Shown here: positions 26,490 to 35,667 of the stretch, piece after piece | Numbering within the stretch: position 1 is the first letter of the stretch | How the letters are laid out: each line of letters starts with the position of its first letter | Assembly (NCBI RefSeq): GCF_014648315.1 | Contig: NZ_BMQW01000004.1 | Location: forward strand, 310,001-374,000 | Length of the DNA stretch: 64,000 nt | Source: Shewanella ulleungensis | Lineage (GTDB): Bacteria > Pseudomonadota > Gammaproteobacteria > Enterobacterales > Shewanellaceae | Reading direction: 5' to 3' | The notes under the pieces: model-generated | What the model was told of the DNA's origin: nothing | What the model saw: the letters and a program-made list of their open reading frames with translations, nothing else | The model's database searches: none | Made by a program: the position numbers and the translations under genes

Positions 26490-26791
26490 GTTAAACCCTT
26501 AATTTATTTAAAATTATTTGTATCGAAATTGAACTTAATCATTAGGAGGATCGTTCGCCTTAAGAGCGACTTGCTAATACCATACGGCGATGTAGACTGT
26601 TCATCATGTATACTTCATCTTACTTGGACCATTAAATGGTATAAAAAAGCAACATGGCTTTGTTGCATATGCAAGTAAGCTGTTATGATTAAATACGAGC
26701 CCCAAAACAGCTAAACCACCTTGTACGTTAATTTCTTTCAAGTTGATCATATCTTGATGACCAATCCATTTACTAAATCGAGTAACTAATA
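26490..26791. other. 302-base divergent control region between DJ-1/PfpI and MarR genes
   Basis: No gene. It holds a short inverted repeat ACCATT-A-AATGGT (26628-26640), a hairpin GCAACA/TGTTGC (26649-26666), and a perfect 12-bp palindrome TTGCATATGCAA (26663-26674), the best operator candidate. Confidence 0.45.
26663..26674. promoter_or_regulatory. 12-bp palindrome, possible MarR operator
   Basis: TTGCATATGCAA is a perfect palindrome 118 bases before the MarR start and about 170 bases before the DJ-1 start. MarR-type dimers bind such elements, but the fit to OhrR sites (TACAAT-like) is poor. Confidence 0.3.
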
Positions 26792-27238
26792 ATGAACAAT
26801 AAAATCCCTATAAAACTCGATAACCAATTGTGTTTCTCGGTTTATTCAACGTCTTTGGCCATCACTCAATTGTATAAACCGCTACTTGAGTCGATTGGTC
26901 TCACTTATACCCAATACCTGATCATGCTGATCATGTGGGAACAGGATGGGTTAAGTTTAAAAAACGTTGCTTCTCGTTTAGGCCAACAATCTGGGGCACT
27001 CACGCCTGTTATTAAACGTCTCGAATCCGATGGTTTACTTAAACGCATTCGCGATCCATTAGATGAACGCATGCTGTGTATGCAATTAACCGATAAAGGC
27101 CAACAGTTACAATCACAAGCTCAACATGTTCATGACTGCATTATTGAACAATGCGGCATCAATCTCACTGAAATAACAGAGCTTAAAAATAAACTAGACC
27201 TATTCAGAGCTAAGCTCCCTACTCATATTGACTTTTAA
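26792..27238 (+). CDS. OhrR-like MarR family redox regulator
   Basis: A 148-residue MarR regulator with the OhrR pattern: LDNQLCFSVYSTSLAITQLYKPLLESIGLTYTQYLIML, including the reactive cysteine at position 14 that peroxide oxidises in OhrR. The winged helix is LKNVASRLGQQSGALTPVIKRLESDGLLKR followed by the basic wing RDPLDERMLCMQLTDKG. OhrR normally represses an ohr gene; none is adjacent. Its nearest divergent neighbour is the DJ-1/PfpI gene, and a GST follows, so it may control electrophile or peroxide defence here. That link is inference. Confidence 0.88.
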   Translation: MNNKIPIKLDNQLCFSVYSTSLAITQLYKPLLESIGLTYTQYLIMLIMWEQDGLSLKNVASRLGQQSGALTPVIKRLESDGLLKRIRDPLDERMLCMQLTDKGQQLQSQAQHVHDCIIEQCGINLTEITELKNKLDLFRAKLPTHIDF

Positions 27239-27404
27239 GCGTTCAAACTTCTGTAAGGCTCATTAACGCTAACAATCACTCGCAATCTCAATAAGCCAAA
27301 ATGTTTCAACAGACATATATAAATTGCGATAACTAATTGCGCACAACTTAAATTAACATGTTTTCAGAAATATTTAAACCCCATTTAGAGTTTAGCTTGT
27401 ATGA

Positions 27405-28394
27405 CTAAGCAACATTAACGCTATTTCGACCCACATGCTTAGATGAATACAACGCTTTATCTGCACGTGCAAACATATCTGCAAACGATCGATCTTTTAA
27501 CTGTATTGATGCCACCCCAATACTAATAGTGATACCGGGTAACGCTTCATCATTAAGCATTGTAGAATGCGTACCAATTTGTTGTGCCAGCCTTAATCGC
27601 TCTGCAAGCTTAAACGCCGAATCGATGTCGGTATCAGGTAATAAAATTGCAAACTCTTCACCGCCAATGCGCGCCAGAATATCAGCCTCACGAATATGCT
27701 CATCACAAACGGCAGCGACTCGCTTTATCACTTCATCACCGACCAAGTGACCATAAGTGTCGTTAACATTTTTAAATAAATCGATGTCGATAATCATCAG
27801 GGATAACGAACCAAAGTAACGCATTGCCCGTGAAAACTCATGTTCGCTAAATGCGTTAAATGAACGACGATTATACAAATTAGTGAGTGGATCGCTATTG
27901 GCGAGTTGCTCAAGCTTGGAACGTAAATGGAACTCCTCAGTAATATCTGTCGAAACACCAATTAAACCAATCAACTTACCTTTTTTGTCAAACAAAGGCT
28001 GTTTTACTTCGTGGTATACATTATGGTGACCATTGTTATCAACCATAATATCGTCAGACATTTTTTGTTGCAGTGCTAATACCTTACGGTCATTTTCTAA
28101 TAAAATATCGGCAACAACTTCAGGGAAATATTGGTTATCAGTCGAGCCGTTTAACTGTTCTTGGTTAATACCAAAATAATCTAAGGTGAGCTGATTGCCA
28201 TACACATAACGACAATTGATGTCTTTAACGTAGATATATGCGCCAACTTGATTGAGGATTTGTTCGTAGGAATTTAGTTGCTGTTTTTGGGTTTGCGCTT
28301 TACGGTGCACATTCAAATTGACCAGTATTAGCAAGGCAATAAAACCCAGTAGTACTATCAATAGCAACACGATATTATCAATCGGCATGAGCAT
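27405..28394 (-). CDS. Membrane-anchored PAS-GGDEF diguanylate cyclase
   Basis: A 329-residue inner-membrane protein. One membrane helix (about 8-27), then a PAS domain (about 35-150: VKDINCRYVYGNQLTLDYFG, FDKKGKLIGLIGVSTDITEE) and a GGDEF domain with DPLTNLYNRRSF, DIDLFKNVNDTYGHL and the active-site GGEEF. The inhibitory-site READ lies at the correct spacing before GGEEF, so product inhibition is expected. The PAS ligand is unknown. A single gene between the MarR regulator (convergent) and the amidohydrolase gene. Confidence 0.93.
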   Translation of the reverse strand: MLMPIDNIVLLLIVLLGFIALLILVNLNVHRKAQTQKQQLNSYEQILNQVGAYIYVKDINCRYVYGNQLTLDYFGINQEQLNGSTDNQYFPEVVADILLENDRKVLALQQKMSDDIMVDNNGHHNVYHEVKQPLFDKKGKLIGLIGVSTDITEEFHLRSKLEQLANSDPLTNLYNRRSFNAFSEHEFSRAMRYFGSLSLMIIDIDLFKNVNDTYGHLVGDEVIKRVAAVCDEHIREADILARIGGEEFAILLPDTDIDSAFKLAERLRLAQQIGTHSTMLNDEALPGITISIGVASIQLKDRSFADMFARADKALYSSKHVGRNSVNVA

Positions 28395-28590
28395 TCCTTA
28401 GCATTAATCCACATCCATGTGTCTTACTATTCAATCACAACATCAGTAGTTGTTCTGTTTTGACTTTATAGTAAAAAAGCACTGTATAAACAGCATCGAC
28501 GAGTATGTGAAAACTGCCCGCAAAAATCAAACAAATATTAAACTTAATGGATAAAAAGTAATAACTTAAATCGAAATCACATAAAATTAA

Positions 28591-28621
28591 GGCAGTATGC
28601 TTATTAATACGCCGTACTGCC
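28591..28621 (-). terminator. Weak hairpin after the amidohydrolase gene
   Basis: GGCAGTA / TACTGCC stem with a 17-base loop, 15 bases after the stop codon on the minus strand. Only a loose AT-rich stretch follows, so Rho-independent action is uncertain. Confidence 0.45.
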
Positions 28622-28635
28622 GAAATAACATAGCA

Positions 28636-29940
28636 TCAGAGTTTATAAATAACTCCGGCTTTCATCACAAAAGGCACATCAAGTAATGCTTCAATGTGAT
28701 TAAGCGGATTGGCGTTAAGCGCAATGATGTCTGCCTGTTTCCCCATGGATAAAGACCCTAATGAATCAGACATATCTATTAATTTGGCGGCATTAATAGT
28801 CGCACTTTTTAAAATATCGGTGTTGCTCATACCTGCTTGGCTCATTAATAGCGCTTCTTTGGCATTGTCGCCATGATGTGACACACCACTGTCAGTGCCA
28901 TAGGCAATGTTTACCCCTGCTTTGTAAGCCGCACTAAAGTTTTTCATCATGTCGCCACCAACACGAACCGCTTTGGCTTTAATCGCAGGCGACATAAAGT
29001 CAGCTCCTGCAGCATTGGCCATTTTCACTACAGTGTCGCCCGCCAACAATGTTGGCACTAAAAACGCGCCACTTTTCTTCATTAATTTAATACTTTCTTT
29101 ATCGGCGTAACTGCCATGTTCAATACTGTCGACACCTGCGCGCAACGCCGCATTAATCCCTTGAGCAGCATGAGCATGGCTGGCCACTTTACGACCTAAA
29201 GCATGCGCAGTATCAATCACTTCTTTAAGCTCATCATCATCCATCTGTTGGCCCGTACCTGTATTGGTGTCTGATAACACCCCTCCGGTAGAAGTTATTT
29301 TAATCACATCAGCGCCAAATTTGATGGCTCGACGAGTAGCGCGGCGGCAATCATACGGGCCATCACAGATGGTTTTAGAGGTGAATTTATCAAGTAAATC
29401 AGGACTCATGCCATCTACATCGCCATGCCCGCCTGTAACCGATACTCCTCCAGAAGCAATAATTCTTGGGCCATCAACCCAACCTTTATTAATTCCATCG
29501 CGTAAGGCATAAATTTGTTCGGGCTTAGCGCCTAAATCTCTGACGGTAGTAAAGCCTGCTAATAAAGTCTTTTTTGCAAAATAAGCACTGCGAATTGCCA
29601 CATCGGCATCAGACATACGCAAAGCTTCGCTGTCATTATTTGGCCCAAGTTCACCTTGTAAATGCACATGCATGTCCATTAAACCAGGCATGACAAATTT
29701 ATTTTTTAAGTCGACTATTTCAACTGTGTCTTGTGCTGTAGCGATTGGACCGGCTACATAACCTTGTTTAATCTCAGTAATGATACCGTCGGTAATCACT
29801 AAGGTACGCTCACTTAAAACAGGCTCGCCTGCAAGGGTTAACAATGTGCCAGCATGGATCACTTTAATATCTGCGGCGCTCACCGGAACAGACAACACCA
29901 TTGAGCTCATTACGAGTAACGCGAGGGAATGCTTTTTCAT
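28636..29940 (-). CDS. Exported metal-dependent amidohydrolase
   Basis: A 434-residue amidohydrolase of the imidazolonepropionase-like/prolidase group. A signal peptide is present (MKKHSLALLVMSSMVLSVPVSA), so it is periplasmic. Metal ligands are in place: HVHLQGE, the lysine in VIKITSTGGV that is carboxylated in relatives, HAHAAQG, EHGSY and GTDSGV. Related enzymes hydrolyse dipeptides with C-terminal proline or other acyl amino acids; the substrate here is unknown. It stands alone between the PAS-GGDEF gene (same strand) and a divergent ketopantoate-reductase-family gene. Confidence 0.9.
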   Translation of the reverse strand: MKKHSLALLVMSSMVLSVPVSAADIKVIHAGTLLTLAGEPVLSERTLVITDGIITEIKQGYVAGPIATAQDTVEIVDLKNKFVMPGLMDMHVHLQGELGPNNDSEALRMSDADVAIRSAYFAKKTLLAGFTTVRDLGAKPEQIYALRDGINKGWVDGPRIIASGGVSVTGGHGDVDGMSPDLLDKFTSKTICDGPYDCRRATRRAIKFGADVIKITSTGGVLSDTNTGTGQQMDDDELKEVIDTAHALGRKVASHAHAAQGINAALRAGVDSIEHGSYADKESIKLMKKSGAFLVPTLLAGDTVVKMANAAGADFMSPAIKAKAVRVGGDMMKNFSAAYKAGVNIAYGTDSGVSHHGDNAKEALLMSQAGMSNTDILKSATINAAKLIDMSDSLGSLSMGKQADIIALNANPLNHIEALLDVPFVMKAGVIYKL

Positions 29941-30071
29941 TTTACTGTTACCTTAATTTAAAGTTTTAGGCTGCTAAAAAGGCTGATATGTTACAAGTAT
30001 TGATATGTTGCAACAGTTAACATACATGATGCGGTAATACCGTTGTCAATAAAATACAAAGAGAAAACTTA

Positions 30072-31037
30072 ATGAGAATAGCTATTTTTGGTGCGGGGTC
30101 GACGGGCTGCTACCTTGCGGGACAACTGTGTTTGTCTGGATTTGACGTTAGCCTAGTTTGCCGGCCCACAATTAAACAAACCATCCTCGCAAACAACGGC
30201 ATCACCTTAAGTGACTATCAAGGTTTTTTGCAAACGGTTATGCCAAACACCATGATCACAGATATCGAACAAGCTCCAACAGCATATGACGCGTTTGATG
30301 TGGTATTTGTTACCCTAAAATGTCATCAAGTTTCCAGTATTACCAATACATTAATCGCAATCACTCACAGCAACAGCAGCATTATTTTTATGCAAAATGG
30401 CCTAGGCAGTTTTGACGCTGTCCGCGATGCTCTGAGTCATTGTCGTTTATTGCAAGGCATAACCCCTTTTAACGTTTTGCAACAAACTGATGGGCGTTTT
30501 CACAAAGGCACCGAAGGCGTGTTTACTTTACAAAAAAATGAACATACTCAAATGATACAACTGGCAATGCAATCTCAAAACTTTGGCTGCGACTTATACC
30601 AAGATATGACAACAGTAATTTACGGTAAACTATTGTTAAACCTTAACAATGCATTAAACGCGATAACCGACTTACCGATTAAACAACAACTCAGCCTGCG
30701 AGCAAGTCGCCGTCAACTAGCCGGCGCAATGAGCGAATGGTTAAAGGTATGCAAGGCTGCCAACATCACGCTCCACCAATACACAAAAGTAAAACCACAA
30801 TGGTTACCGGTGATTTTATCTATGCCTAATATGGTATTTACCTTACTTGCTCAACAAATGCTCGACATCGATCCACAAGCCCGTTCATCGATGTGGGAAG
30901 ACATACAGGCAAAACGTAAAACAGAAATCGAGTACATTAACGGAGCGGTTGTTCGCCTAGGTAAACAATATGGTGTAAAAACCCCTATTAATGAGGCCAT
31001 CGTAGCTCAAATACATCAATTAGAACAATCAGTTTAA
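30072..31037 (+). CDS. Ketopantoate reductase family protein (ApbA/PanE-like, second copy)
   Basis: A 321-residue NADPH-dependent oxidoreductase of the ketopantoate reductase family: GAGSTGCYLAGQL nucleotide-binding motif at the N-terminus, FMQNGLGSFDAVRDAL, and the C-terminal helical domain with YGKLLLNLNNALNAITDLP and SSMWEDIQAKRKTEIEYING, which carries the family substrate residues (Lys, Asn, Ser, Glu). The copy at 53356-54318 is closer to E. coli PanE, so this one probably acts on another 2-oxo acid. It has a GAGAAAA-type ribosome site and no operon partner. Confidence 0.88.
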   Translation: MRIAIFGAGSTGCYLAGQLCLSGFDVSLVCRPTIKQTILANNGITLSDYQGFLQTVMPNTMITDIEQAPTAYDAFDVVFVTLKCHQVSSITNTLIAITHSNSSIIFMQNGLGSFDAVRDALSHCRLLQGITPFNVLQQTDGRFHKGTEGVFTLQKNEHTQMIQLAMQSQNFGCDLYQDMTTVIYGKLLLNLNNALNAITDLPIKQQLSLRASRRQLAGAMSEWLKVCKAANITLHQYTKVKPQWLPVILSMPNMVFTLLAQQMLDIDPQARSSMWEDIQAKRKTEIEYINGAVVRLGKQYGVKTPINEAIVAQIHQLEQSV

Positions 31038-31426
31038 CCAGACTGCGTACCAGATATATGTGTCGATACAGATGTAAAGCTAAGTTACAATTTAACAACA
31101 ATCGATATAATGATTGAAATATTATCAAGGCAATTTAATGCCTAAGACAAGTTGACCTGTGCTGAGTAGCCTGAAATTTGAATGAAAAGCGTTTTAATCG
31201 CGACAAGATAGGAGCTCTAGTCAACTCAAATGGCTCGTAAAAAATAAAGTGCATTTAAACAAGCCGTTCTAGCAGCAGTTCATTTCTTCTTAGCTAGCGA
31301 TTTTTACACGACGACGTCTTTGCCTTAGATAGATATCCAACAAGTAGTGCCAAAAACAAGCTTAAAAGCTATACAGACGCTAATTAGATAGAAAAATTAT
31401 TCAGACATTTACTCATTGGATAAAAC
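31038..31426. other. 389-base intergenic region upstream of the STAND regulator gene
   Basis: No gene and no convincing hairpin or repeat seen. The first 100 bases after the oxidoreductase gene are AT-rich; a GGATAAAACATG start context precedes the next gene. The region must hold the promoter of the large regulator, possibly autoregulated by its own winged helix. Confidence 0.4.
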
Positions 31427-34400
31427 ATGAACGACAGCACTTTCTTTTTTGGCGATTGGCAAATTAATCCACAAAGTAATAGCGTTCAGTCTGGCGATGT
31501 TATTCGCAGTCTTGAACCCAAAGCCATGGATGTATTATGTTTACTATGCCAACACCAAGGGGAAGTGCTAGCAGCAGACGATATTATTAACCACTGCTGG
31601 AATAGCATCGCCATTGGTGATAATCCGCTGCATAAAGTGATTACCCAACTGCGTAAAGCATTAGGCGATCAAGCATCTAATCCGCAGTACATAGAAACCA
31701 TCCGCAAACGCGGTTATCGCACCATCGCCAGTGTTGAATACCCTGTTGGTCATCATGCCAAAGTCACTACCCAACAATGGCAAGGCACCTCGCCGTTTCC
31801 AGGTTTACGCGCATTTGACACCAACGACTCCAATGTATTTTTTGGCCGAAGTGAGCAAGTTGACACCTTATTAAATCGCATCACTAAACAAGTAGAATTT
31901 GGCCGAGCCTTTTGCTTAATCCTCGGTCCTAGCGGTACAGGTAAATCATCGCTCATTAATGCCGGCATCATGCCTAATTTAATGTCCAAAAATGGCTTTA
32001 ACGGGGTTGGCGTAATTGATAATGCCAACCTAGATTTAGCCGATGTCACCAAAGGCCGCTTAATTATCGATATCGCCAGTGCGATGCTCGACTGGGAAAT
32101 CAATGACCAAGCGGTGTTTACCGACTGTAGTGCCGATATACTGGCAAACAAACTGCAAAACGACATCAACGCCGTTATTGAATATTGTCAGCTAGCTTTA
32201 GCCAAATACTCATCAATCAATGATGACAATGCCCCAACATACAGTCGCCCCCATTTTTCATTGTTTATCGACCGTTTAGAAATCCTATTAGCGTCGCCAT
32301 TATTTACCGAATCCGAACGCAACAATGTATTAGATATCCTCGAAACGCTTGCCGTATCAGGGATGATATTAATTATCAGCGCTTGCCGTAATGACTTTTA
32401 CCCTCAGGTAGTAAGCCACCCAAGCCTAATGGCAGGCAAAGCCAATGGCTCACATTTCGATTTATCGGCGCCAACCCGATCAGAGCTGATGCAAATGATC
32501 CGCTTGCCAGCCAATGCAGCTAACCTCACATGGACACTCGATCCCGATACGGCAATGCCGCTGGACGAAATACTCTGCAGTGAAGCCGCCTCAAATCCCG
32601 ATGCTCTGCCCATGTTGCAATACACCTTGCAATCACTGTATTTAAACAAAGATGACAACAACCAATTATTGGTGTCGGTATACCATTCGCTAGGGGGTAT
32701 TGAAGGCGCCATCGGTAAAAATGCCGAAGAAGTGCTCAATCAATTAAACAACAGCGAACGCGCTGCACTGCCTAAAATACTGTCGATGTTAGTCACCCTA
32801 ACCGAAGATGAAAAATCAATCACCAGCAGTACCGCCCGCTGGAGCGATCTCAGTAGTGACGCCGAGATAAATCTCGTCAAAGCTATGGTCGATAACCGTT
32901 TGTTTGTTTCCCATCTGCAACACGATCAACCCTGCTTTAGTATTGCCCACGAAGCGCTATTAAGGCGCTGGCCCCGTGCGACAAAATGGATAACCGAGCA
33001 CAGCGACAGTTTAGCCATTAAAAGCCGTTTACAGCATCAATCTAACCGCTGGCTAGCGGAGTCAAAGAGTAACGCTTATTTACTGGCAGAAGGCAAACCA
33101 TTAGCAGAAGCAAGCACATTGCTCAATAACCAATTGTTTAACCTGGAGCCTCAAGAGCTGGCACTCATTCAAGCCTCTAGCAAACAAGCCAACATCGGCC
33201 GCTGGCGCCGCCGTGCAGTCATGCTAGTCCTGGTGGCACTGACACTCATTTCGGTCGCCATGAGTATTCGCAGCATTGAGGCCGAAACCCAGGCACAACA
33301 AAAACGCCTTGCGGCAGAAAACTTACTCGGTTTTATGGTGGGTGAATTCGCCGACAAAATGCGCGGCATTGGCCGCATGGACTTGCTCGATGGTATCAGT
33401 AACAAAGCATTAGAATATTTCAGTGACTTTTCGGCCGACGATGCCAGCTATTTAAGCTTTGAAGCCCAGTTTCAACACAGCCAAACCTTAGAGGCCATGG
33501 GCGAAGTGGCCTATTCTCGCGGCAATACCGACGAAGCCCGCAGCGCCTTAATCGCCGCCCGTGAGCGCATGTTGCCGTTACTCGAAATACAACCGCAAAA
33601 CCTTAGTTTACTTAAAACCCTAGGAGCCAATGCTTTTTGGCTCGGCCAGCTTGAATACGATAAAAGTGATTGGGCAGCGACGCAGCCTTGGTTGGAGCAG
33701 TACTTGATACACAGCCAAGCCATGTATCAATACGCGCCAAACGATAACAATGCCATTATGGAGTTGTCCTATGCCCACAACTCCTTAGGCTCGATATACA
33801 TGAAACAGCAAGACTTTACTGCTGCACGAGAGGCATTTGAGCAATCGTTACTACTCAAGTTACAACTATGGCAACAAGATAACACCGAAAGCCAATTAAT
33901 TGCCGATATCGCGGACACTCGCTCGTGGCTTGCCAGCGCCGCCACCGCCCAAGGCGACATTAACGCGGCAATACAAATACACCAACAAATTCAACAGCAG
34001 TTGGCCAATCAAGCGCTGGGAAAGCAGCCTTATATACTTGAACGACTATCCAGTAGCTACCAACAACTGGCGATTTTATTAAGTTATCGAGGTCATAACT
34101 CACAAGCCTTTGAAAAAGCAAAACTTGGTCTCATTGCTATTACCAATGCCCTAAAACAAGACCCTGAAAATGAAGTTTGGAAAATCCTGCAATATCATGA
34201 TTATCTGAATATGTTGGCTTTTAGCCTTGAACCAATTGAACACACAATGAGCTACAGTGTTGACTCATTAGCATCCATATTTGCTGAAGATTTGTACTTA
34301 CAAACCTCCAACAAAAAAAATGAGCTATGGGCAAAATATCAAATGGCCGCAGCAAATTATTTAGCCTCACAAAGACTGCTTTCAGAAAGCCTTGTTTATG

Positions 34401-34786
34401 CGCGTCAAGCAATATCCTCTTTTAGCGAATTAACCACTGAGTTTGGCCAAAGTTCACTTTATGTGGCGAATTTAACCCAAAGCAATATGTTAGCGGCGTC
34501 ATTACTGGCTTCCATAGGCCAGCCACAACAAGTTATCACCTTGTGTCGACAATCTAAAAATCTGTTAGCAACTATTATTGAAAAAAATAACGACCCACAA
34601 TTTACCATTCCTTATGCTCAAGCTCTCGATTGCCTTGGCGAACTCGACCAACACCCTGATTTATTGCAACTGTTACAACAATCGGCCATAACCGATTTTA
34701 GGTTCAATCCTAAACTTAAACTTAACCCTAAACCAAAGTATGGAGAATATAATGTCAAACACTCAAGGCCAAGCAACGTTTTTTAA
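31427..34786 (+). CDS. ToxR/CadC-type winged helix fused to STAND NTPase, membrane helix and TPR-like region
   Basis: A 1119-residue transmembrane regulator. Residues 5-107 are an OmpR/ToxR-type winged helix ([39 protein letters not shown]). Residues 120-540 are a STAND-type NTPase of the nSTAND1 kind: PFPGLRAF, Walker [10 protein letters not shown] (167-175), Walker B SLFID with D282, sensor CRNDFY (R321, D323), [19 protein letters not shown] and the arm motif [10 protein letters not shown] (507-516). A single helix (597-613) follows RRWRRR, so the N-terminus is cytoplasmic and residues 620-1100, TPR-like, are periplasmic. It may sense something outside and control transcription. Its end overlaps the next gene by 35 bases. 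Confidence 0.92.
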   Translation: MNDSTFFFGDWQINPQSNSVQSGDVIRSLEPKAMDVLCLLCQHQGEVLAADDIINHCWNSIAIGDNPLHKVITQLRKALGDQASNPQYIETIRKRGYRTIASVEYPVGHHAKVTTQQWQGTSPFPGLRAFDTNDSNVFFGRSEQVDTLLNRITKQVEFGRAFCLILGPSGTGKSSLINAGIMPNLMSKNGFNGVGVIDNANLDLADVTKGRLIIDIASAMLDWEINDQAVFTDCSADILANKLQNDINAVIEYCQLALAKYSSINDDNAPTYSRPHFSLFIDRLEILLASPLFTESERNNVLDILETLAVSGMILIISACRNDFYPQVVSHPSLMAGKANGSHFDLSAPTRSELMQMIRLPANAANLTWTLDPDTAMPLDEILCSEAASNPDALPMLQYTLQSLYLNKDDNNQLLVSVYHSLGGIEGAIGKNAEEVLNQLNNSERAALPKILSMLVTLTEDEKSITSSTARWSDLSSDAEINLVKAMVDNRLFVSHLQHDQPCFSIAHEALLRRWPRATKWITEHSDSLAIKSRLQHQSNRWLAESKSNAYLLAEGKPLAEASTLLNNQLFNLEPQELALIQASSKQANIGRWRRRAVMLVLVALTLISVAMSIRSIEAETQAQQKRLAAENLLGFMVGEFADKMRGIGRMDLLDGISNKALEYFSDFSADDASYLSFEAQFQHSQTLEAMGEVAYSRGNTDEARSALIAARERMLPLLEIQPQNLSLLKTLGANAFWLGQLEYDKSDWAATQPWLEQYLIHSQAMYQYAPNDNNAIMELSYAHNSLGSIYMKQQDFTAAREAFEQSLLLKLQLWQQDNTESQLIADIADTRSWLASAATAQGDINAAIQIHQQIQQQLANQALGKQPYILERLSSSYQQLAILLSYRGHNSQAFEKAKLGLIAITNALKQDPENEVWKILQYHDYLNMLAFSLEPIEHTMSYSVDSLASIFAEDLYLQTSNKKNELWAKYQMAAANYLASQRLLSESLVYARQAISSFSELTTEFGQSSLYVANLTQSNMLAASLLASIGQPQQVITLCRQSKNLLATIIEKNNDPQFTIPYAQALDCLGELDQHPDLLQLLQQSAITDFRFNPKLKLNPKPKYGEYNVKHSRPSNVF

Positions 34787-35132
34787 TCTCACCGTCACCC
34801 TAAGCGAAAAAGAAGTGCCAGTATTTACTTATACCAACCTTGACGACTCGCCTGTATGTGGCAATGTCGTCGTTAGCCAATACAGCACCATTTCTTACCA
34901 GCTAATTGATAAAACCGGTAAAGGGCTAAAATTTGTTGGTGCGGCCTTCACCACTCCTTTTGATAAAATTATTGATGCGATTACCATTAGCAGTGATGGC
35001 ACATTAATCCAATTGACTGATTTAGATGAAACACCAGGCGATACCGGCTTTCAGTTTGTGTTGTCAAACACCTGTAATAGCTTGCAGATGCTCAGTCCTG
35101 ACCCACAAATTGTCAATCACCCAAATAATTAA
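34752..35132 (+). CDS. Small protein translationally coupled to the STAND regulator (DP-EP-like)
   Basis: A 126-residue, beta-rich soluble protein without signal or membrane helix. I choose ATG at 34752 (GGAG lies seven bases before it), so it overlaps the 3' end of the STAND gene by 35 bases. It resembles the small DP-EP (DUF1888) proteins known mainly from Shewanella and relatives; that match is from memory and only moderate. Strands include [40 protein letters not shown] and [10 protein letters not shown]; the end is [11 protein letters not shown]. Function is unknown; coupling suggests it acts with the regulator. A terminator follows. Confidence 0.72.
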   Translation: MSNTQGQATFFNLTVTLSEKEVPVFTYTNLDDSPVCGNVVVSQYSTISYQLIDKTGKGLKFVGAAFTTPFDKIIDAITISSDGTLIQLTDLDETPGDTGFQFVLSNTCNSLQMLSPDPQIVNHPNN

Positions 35133-35150
35133 ACAAACAACAAACTGAAG

Positions 35151-35176
35151 AAGCTCAGAGCTACGCCTGAGCTTTT
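35151..35176 (+). terminator. Terminator of the STAND regulator / small-protein unit
   Basis: AAGCTCAG / CTGAGCTT stem with eight-base loop and TTTT tail, 18 bases after the small gene's stop. It separates this unit from the downstream GGDEF gene. Confidence 0.85.
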
Positions 35177-35667
35177 AATCTTGTCCTGCCTAACAACATT
35201 AATCAATAACATAACCATTGCTAAAACGGCTGGCGTTAGCCAGTAACATAACCCGAGGTTGGAGTTATCTTTTACCCGTTAACCGAACTCAAAAACCAAT
35301 CATTTCTCAATAGCCCAACGAGCAAACTCCTGCCAAATAACGGTCTCGCTACCTCCCAATAACGGCTCAACATCAGTCAACGATGCAACCAAATACAGCT
35401 GCACAACAAGCTATTTAAGCTAAGAACACTATCGGTTTTAGTGAGACAAATCCTAAAACCCAGCAACAAAATCAGCTTGCCTCCAAGGTACATGCAATAG
35501 AGCCAACTCAATAACAACAAATCCATACAATAAACGTAAACTTTAAATAGAATAAAATCAATAGGTTAAAACCAGAAGGTTACCGAAAGGTAAATAAGCC
35601 TTATTCCTAATAGAGTGTTTGACATCAACAAGGGGTTACCAATACCAAACGCTTAAGGGAATGCACC
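35177..35667. other. About 490-base intergenic region before the PAS-GGDEF gene
   Basis: No plausible gene. The sequence has little structure apart from a 14-base inverted repeat CTGGC-GTTA-GCCAG at 35230-35243, flanked by two copies of TAACATAACC. The long leader implies an independent promoter for the GGDEF gene. An AAGGGAATG ribosome site precedes its start. Confidence 0.45.

Noticed and set aside
26555..26680. Possible insertion-sequence end (GGCTTTGTTGC at 26656)
   Set aside because: Similar to terminal repeats of some IS families, but I find no transposase remnant, no second end and no target duplication. I treat the region as a promoter with palindromes.
31753..32169. 138-residue minus-strand frame in the STAND gene
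   Set aside because: Opposite the winged helix-NTPase reading frame, which matches known motifs throughout. No ribosome site or family resemblance.
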